In this document: positions 5,597 through 8,830 of the stretch, piece after piece
Layout of the letters: each line of letters opens with the position of its first letter
Position numbering within the stretch: the first letter of the stretch is position 1
From: Rhizobacter sp.
GTDB lineage: Bacteria > Pseudomonadota > Gammaproteobacteria > Burkholderiales > Burkholderiaceae_C
Direction of reading: 5' to 3'
Length of the DNA: 8,830 nucleotides
NCBI GenBank assembly: GCA_025351675.1
Contig: JANXVK010000292.1
Location: 1-8,830 of the forward strand
Notes under the pieces: generated by a model
Database searches by the model: none
What the model saw: the letters and a program-made list of their open reading frames with translations, nothing else
What the model was told of the DNA's origin: nothing
Position numbers and translations under genes: made by a program

Positions 5597-7105
5597 ATGT
5601 CACCACTCAAACCCCTCGCCGCGGCGCTGGTCGCCGTCGGCGTGCTGGCGGTCGGTAGCGCCGGCGCGATCGACCTGCCGGGCTGGCTGAAGAGCAAGCC
5701 GGCCGCGGCGCAAGCAGCGCCGTCGGCTTGGAAGGCCGTCTCCGACATCTCGGCGCCGGCCGCGGTGCCGATGATCCCGGCCCAAGGTACACCGAACTAC
5801 CGCGCCATCGTCAAGACCTTCGGGCCGGCGGTGGTCGGCGTCACCGTCGCCGGCATCCACAAGGCTTCAGCCGAGGAGCAGGGCCTGCCGCCGGGCATGG
5901 AGAACGACCCGTTCTTCAAGTTCTTTCGCGGCATGCCGGGCTTCCAGCAGCGCGGCCAGCAAGGCGGGCAGGTGCCATTCAAAGGGTTGGGTTCGGGCTT
6001 CATCATCAGTTCGGACGGCCTGATCCTGACCAACGCCCACGTCGTGCGTGAAGCCAAGGACGTGACGGTGAAGCTCAGCGACCGCCGCGAGTTCACCGCG
6101 AAGGTGCTGGGCGTCGACCCGACGACCGACATCGCCGTGCTGCGCATCGACGCGAAAGACCTGCCGACGGTTCGCATCGGCGACGCGCGCAGCCTCGAGG
6201 TCGGCGACCCGGTGCTCGCGATCGGCGCGCCGTACGGGCTGGAGCAGACAGCCACGCAAGGCATCGTCAGCGCCAAGGGTCGCTCGCTGCCTGGCGACAA
6301 CACCGTCGTGCCGTTCATCCAGACCGACGCGGCGGTGAACCCCGGCAACTCCGGCGGTCCGCTGTTCGACGGCAGCGGCTCAGTGGTCGGAATCAACGCG
6401 CAGATCTATTCGCAGAGCGGCGGCTTCCAAGGCCTCTCGTTCTCGATTCCGATCAACGTCGCGATGAAGGTGAAGGACCAGATCGTCGCGACCGGCAAGG
6501 CGAGCCACGCGAAGCTCGGCGTGACGATCCAGGATTTGAATCAGGCGCTCGCCGATTCGTTCGGGCTCAAGCGGCCCGACGGCGCGCTGGTCGCGAACGT
6601 CGCGCCGAACAGCGCGGCGGCGGCGGCCGGGTTGACGTCGGGCGACGTGATCACCGAGGTCAACGGCCAGCCGGTCGTGCGCTCGGGCGAACTGTCGAGC
6701 CTGATCGGGCTGTCGGCGCCGGGTGAGAAGGTCACGCTGAAGGTTTGGCGCGACCGCTCGGCGCGCGAGATCGACGCCAAGCTCGGCGGCGCCGATGTCG
6801 ACACCATGCAGGTGGCCGATGCCGACGGTGCCGTCAAGCCGGGCCAACTCGGCCTGAGCATGCGCCCACTGACCCGCGACGAGCGCCGCGAGTCGAAGAT
6901 CGACGTGGGTCTGGTGATCGAGCAGGTCGCCGGCCCGGCCGAGAAGGCCGGCATCCAGCCGGGCGATGTGCTGCTCGCCATCAACGGCAAGCCGGTGCAG
7001 TCGGTCGAGACCGTCAGGCTCGTGCTGCAGGGCAAGCCCAAGAGCGTGGCGTTGCTGGTGCAGCGCGACGGCGACAAGATCTTCGTGCCGGTGAACCTCG
7101 GTTGA
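5597..7105 (+). CDS. degQ: Do-family periplasmic serine endoprotease (DegP/DegQ/MucD type)
   Basis: This 502-residue HtrA/Do-family protease-chaperone degrades or refolds damaged envelope proteins. The N-terminal signal peptide spans about 1-24 (ending VGSAGA before IDLPGW). The trypsin-like domain covers about 65-300 with a complete triad: H148 in TNAHVV, D178 in TTDIAVL and S252 in NPGNSGGPLFD. Two PDZ domains follow: about 303-396 (KLGVTIQDLNQ, GLTSGDVITEVNGQPV) and about 415-500 (LGLSMRPLT, GIQPGDVLLAINGKPV). Length and layout match full-size Do proteases. The loop before the protease core, with ENDPFFKFF and a Gln/Gly-rich segment, is short, closer to DegQ/MucD than to E. coli DegP, so the symbol is a family-level label. 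The start is fixed by AAGGAG at 5586-5591. The upstream C(T)TAAC repeats suggest response-regulator control. A small remnant gene follows 18 bp downstream and was probably in the same transcript. Confidence 0.96.
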   Translation: MSPLKPLAAALVAVGVLAVGSAGAIDLPGWLKSKPAAAQAAPSAWKAVSDISAPAAVPMIPAQGTPNYRAIVKTFGPAVVGVTVAGIHKASAEEQGLPPGMENDPFFKFFRGMPGFQQRGQQGGQVPFKGLGSGFIISSDGLILTNAHVVREAKDVTVKLSDRREFTAKVLGVDPTTDIAVLRIDAKDLPTVRIGDARSLEVGDPVLAIGAPYGLEQTATQGIVSAKGRSLPGDNTVVPFIQTDAAVNPGNSGGPLFDGSGSVVGINAQIYSQSGGFQGLSFSIPINVAMKVKDQIVATGKASHAKLGVTIQDLNQALADSFGLKRPDGALVANVAPNSAAAAAGLTSGDVITEVNGQPVVRSGELSSLIGLSAPGEKVTLKVWRDRSAREIDAKLGGADVDTMQVADADGAVKPGQLGLSMRPLTRDERRESKIDVGLVIEQVAGPAEKAGIQPGDVLLAINGKPVQSVETVRLVLQGKPKSVALLVQRDGDKIFVPVNLG

Positions 7106-7123
7106 TTCCTGAAGGAGAAGACG

Positions 7124-7416
7124 ATGAGTCAATTGCTTCAACGCACGGGTGCCGCGTTCGCGGCGTGCAGCTGTTCGAGAACAGTGACCAGCGCGACGCA
7201 TACACCGCCGACGCCCGGGTGAAGATCGTCGACGAGAAGGGCGTCGTGGTCCTCGACCAGAAGGCCGAAGGCCCGTTCATGCTCGTGCGCCTGTCGGCCG
7301 GGGACTACCGCGTCGCCGCCAGCCTCAAGGGCCACAGCTTGGCCGACCACGCGGCGCACGTCACCGACGGCGGCCACGCGAAGGCGAGGTTCGTGTTTCC
7401 AGCGAACGCCGGTTGA
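7124..7416 (+). pseudogene. Frameshifted or internally deleted small exported-protein gene downstream of the protease
   Basis: A strong ribosome binding site (GAAGGAG, 7111-7117) precedes an ATG at 7124. That frame gives only 32 residues, starting like a signal peptide (MSQLLQRTGAAFAA), and stops at 7220-7222. From about 7165 another frame encodes a protein-like sequence to the stop at 7414-7416: VQLFENSDQRDAYTADARV, then DEKGVVVLDQ, EGPFMLVRLSAGDYRVAAS and a hydrophobic/basic end, ARFVFPANAG. That part resembles small carboxypeptidase-regulatory-like (transthyretin-like beta sandwich) exported proteins of Betaproteobacteria, which carry a signal peptide and about 20-30 more residues before the sandwich. 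The likeliest explanation is an out-of-frame internal deletion near 7155-7170. Alternatives are a sequencing error or an 83-residue protein starting at GTG 7165, which lacks a ribosome binding site and a signal peptide. Confidence 0.6.
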
Positions 7417-7428
7417 GTTGGGGGCCGG

Positions 7429-8751
7429 TCAGCGCGATCGGAGGGCGGCGAGCCAGCCGCCCTCGAAGCCGGCCCGCGTCAAGCCGGTGACGATCGGCGC
7501 GCAACCGCGCATCAGCCGCCACACCAAGCCGGAGAGGTGATTCTCGATCATCACCACGCTCGGCCCTTCGTTGATGCCGAAGTGGTGCCGCGACACCCAG
7601 CCGACGACCGGGTGCCGGCGGTCGGCCGGGAAACTCGCGTTGAACGAAGCCTTGAAGCCGTAGCGGTTGCCGACATGCAATTGCAGCCGTCGGTACCGCT
7701 CGATCGTCGGCAGCACGATCTCTGGCGCGAACGGCAGCGAGGCGACCACCGCCCACGGCGCCAGCGTGCCGTCGTCGGGGCCGCCCGGCACCCCTCGCGC
7801 GACGTAGTCGTAGTAGGTGCGGCCTTCAACGCTGAGGCCGCGTTTGGTGGCGCCTGGGCCGTCGCTGGCGGTGATGCCCCAACCGAACTCGCCGTACATC
7901 GCGAACTGCTCCGGGTTGCGGATCGCGTAGCGCTGCTGCACCTGCGCGGCGCGCCGGCTGTTCTCGAAATAGTCGCTGTCGTGGCTGCGCATGAGGGCAT
8001 CGCGGATGCCGCGAAAGTCGATCCACACGTGCGACATCTGGTGGATGAACAGCGGGCCGGCGTGCACGTATTCGATGCCCTCGACGGTTTGCCACGCGCA
8101 GGTCGAAAGCCAGGTGTCCCAAGCCTGCGGCGGCAGCGGGTGCGTCGGCGAACCGAGCGCCAGCAGGTACAGAATCATCGCCTCGTCGTAGCCCTGCCAG
8201 TGCCACGGCAGGAAGTCGCTCCCGGGCTTCCAGCCGTGTCGCAGTGCGCGGTCGCCGTTGCACATCCATTGCCAGTCGACGCGGCGATACAGCGCATCGG
8301 CGAGTTCGCGCAGTTCGCGCTCGGCGGCGGTGTCGGCCCGAAAGTATTCGGCCGCCGTCAGCACGCCGGCCATCAGCAGCGCGGTGTCGATGCTCGACAG
8401 CTCGCAGCGCCAGGCGCGTTTGCCGGTCTGCATGTCGAGAAAGTGATAGTAGAAGCCGCGGTGGCCGGTCGCGGTCGGTGACTCGCCCTGTTCGCTCGCC
8501 ATGAAGAAGCGCAGGGTCGTCAGCGTGCGCTGCAGGGCACGCTCGTGTGTCATGAAGCCGCGTTCGACGCCGATCGGATATGCGGTCAACGCCATGCCGA
8601 CCGCGGCGATGCTCGCCGGCCAGCCCGGCGCGGTCTTGTCGGCGACCAGACCGTTCTCCTCGTTGACCTCGTGGATGAAGTAGCCGAACGAATCGCGCTG
8701 GATGGCCTGCAGCATCTGAAGGCGCTCGGGGGAGAGGGGTCGTTGTGTCAT
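7429..8751 (-). CDS. Glycoamylase-like glycoside hydrolase (PF10091/GH144-type)
   Basis: The product is a 440-residue all-helical glycosidase. It resembles the glycoamylase-like domain found in GH144 beta-1,2-glucan-degrading enzymes and in the C-terminal part of cyclic beta-1,2-glucan synthases. Diagnostic stretches are RDSFGYFIHEVNEENGLVAD (19-38), PASIAAVGMALTAYPIGVERG (near 45-65), GFYYHFLDMQTGKR (99-112), ELSSIDTALLMAG (117-129), WHWQGYDEAMILYLLALGSP (183-202), GPLFIHQMSHVWIDFRGIRD (232-251), YGEFGWGITASDGP (286-299) and a C-terminal SFNASFP and GWVSRHHFGINEGPSVVMIEN region. Conserved acidic residues D188/E190 and E117/D122 are catalytic candidates by position only. I see no signal peptide, so the enzyme looks cytoplasmic, unlike many secreted relatives. 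The ATG at 8751 is preferred over the ATG at 8820 because the latter's first 23 residues overlap the end of an upstream gene. It converges with the protease unit, with only 12 bp between stops. Confidence 0.86.
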   Translation of the reverse strand: MTQRPLSPERLQMLQAIQRDSFGYFIHEVNEENGLVADKTAPGWPASIAAVGMALTAYPIGVERGFMTHERALQRTLTTLRFFMASEQGESPTATGHRGFYYHFLDMQTGKRAWRCELSSIDTALLMAGVLTAAEYFRADTAAERELRELADALYRRVDWQWMCNGDRALRHGWKPGSDFLPWHWQGYDEAMILYLLALGSPTHPLPPQAWDTWLSTCAWQTVEGIEYVHAGPLFIHQMSHVWIDFRGIRDALMRSHDSDYFENSRRAAQVQQRYAIRNPEQFAMYGEFGWGITASDGPGATKRGLSVEGRTYYDYVARGVPGGPDDGTLAPWAVVASLPFAPEIVLPTIERYRRLQLHVGNRYGFKASFNASFPADRRHPVVGWVSRHHFGINEGPSVVMIENHLSGLVWRLMRGCAPIVTGLTRAGFEGGWLAALRSR

Positions 8752-8773
8752 GGGTGCGCGGTCTCGGCCCCGG

Positions 8774-8830
8774 TCACAGATTCGTGCGCAACTTCCATAT
8801 CTCGGGGAACAGAACCACATCGAGCATCTT
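8774..8830 (-). CDS. C-terminus of an unidentified gene upstream of the glycosidase (5' part outside window)
   Basis: The minus strand from the right edge reads KMLDVVLFPEIWKLRTNL and then a TGA at 8776-8774, ending 22 bp before the glycosidase ATG. The short gap and shared strand suggest an operon. Eighteen residues are too few to name a family. It matters because it overlaps the longer alternative start of the glycosidase (8820) and so supports the shorter one. Confidence 0.45.
   Translation of the reverse strand, partial: KMLDVVLFPEIWKLRTNL

Noticed and set aside
7124..7222. 32-residue lipoprotein or regulatory leader peptide
   Set aside because: The FAAC match lacks a proper hydrophobic signal segment. 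The second half (SRTVTSATHTPPTPG) is the out-of-frame reading of the conserved domain.
7537..8481. 314-codon plus-strand open frame opposite the glycosidase
   Set aside because: Antisense shadow. The minus strand carries clear conserved glycosidase motifs throughout this interval.

Overview
The sequence is GC-rich, with strong third-position G/C bias. Its protein families and neighbourhoods (TAXI-type TRAP binding protein, QseBC/TctDE-like two-component pair, Do-family protease, DUF3047) suggest a betaproteobacterium, probably Burkholderiales of the Rubrivivax/Leptothrix/Methylibium type. This placement is inferred from family resemblance only. I see no rRNA, tRNA, CRISPR array, integrase or intact insertion sequence.

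Layout. Positions 1-1201 (minus) hold most of a membrane-anchored TAXI-family solute-binding protein whose 3' end lies outside the window. A 121-bp divergent spacer carries four 13-bp tandem repeats. Positions 1323-3870 (plus) form a tight three-gene operon joined by two ATGA overlaps: an OmpR/PhoB-class response regulator, a QseC/TctE-like histidine kinase and a small secreted protein of unknown function. Converging on it, and overlapping its last 34 bp, is a minus-strand membrane protein with a cyclic-nucleotide-binding domain (3837-4583). Positions 4756-5481 (plus) encode an exported DUF3047 protein. A short spacer with phased C(T)TAAC direct repeats and a -10-like box then precedes a Do-family periplasmic serine protease (5597-7105). 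The protease is followed by the frameshifted or deleted remnant of a small exported-protein gene (7124-7416). Positions 7429-8751 (minus) encode a glycoamylase-like/GH144-type glycoside hydrolase, and the last 57 bases hold the C-terminus of a gene just upstream of it on the same strand.

How the parts may work together. The plus-strand block from 1323 to 7105 looks like an envelope-sensing and envelope-maintenance neighbourhood: a two-component system, exported proteins and a periplasmic protease/chaperone. The most interesting regulatory signal is the set of CTTAAC/CTAAC repeats at about 11-bp spacing upstream of the protease. They have the architecture of PmrA/QseB-type response-regulator boxes and sit where a -35 element would be. 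I infer, but cannot show, that the regulator encoded at 1323-2024 binds there. I do not see an unambiguous new biological system. The best candidates for undescribed biology are the small secreted third gene of the two-component operon, the putative operator and the 13-bp repeat array. No gene-free stretch is longer than about 175 bp.
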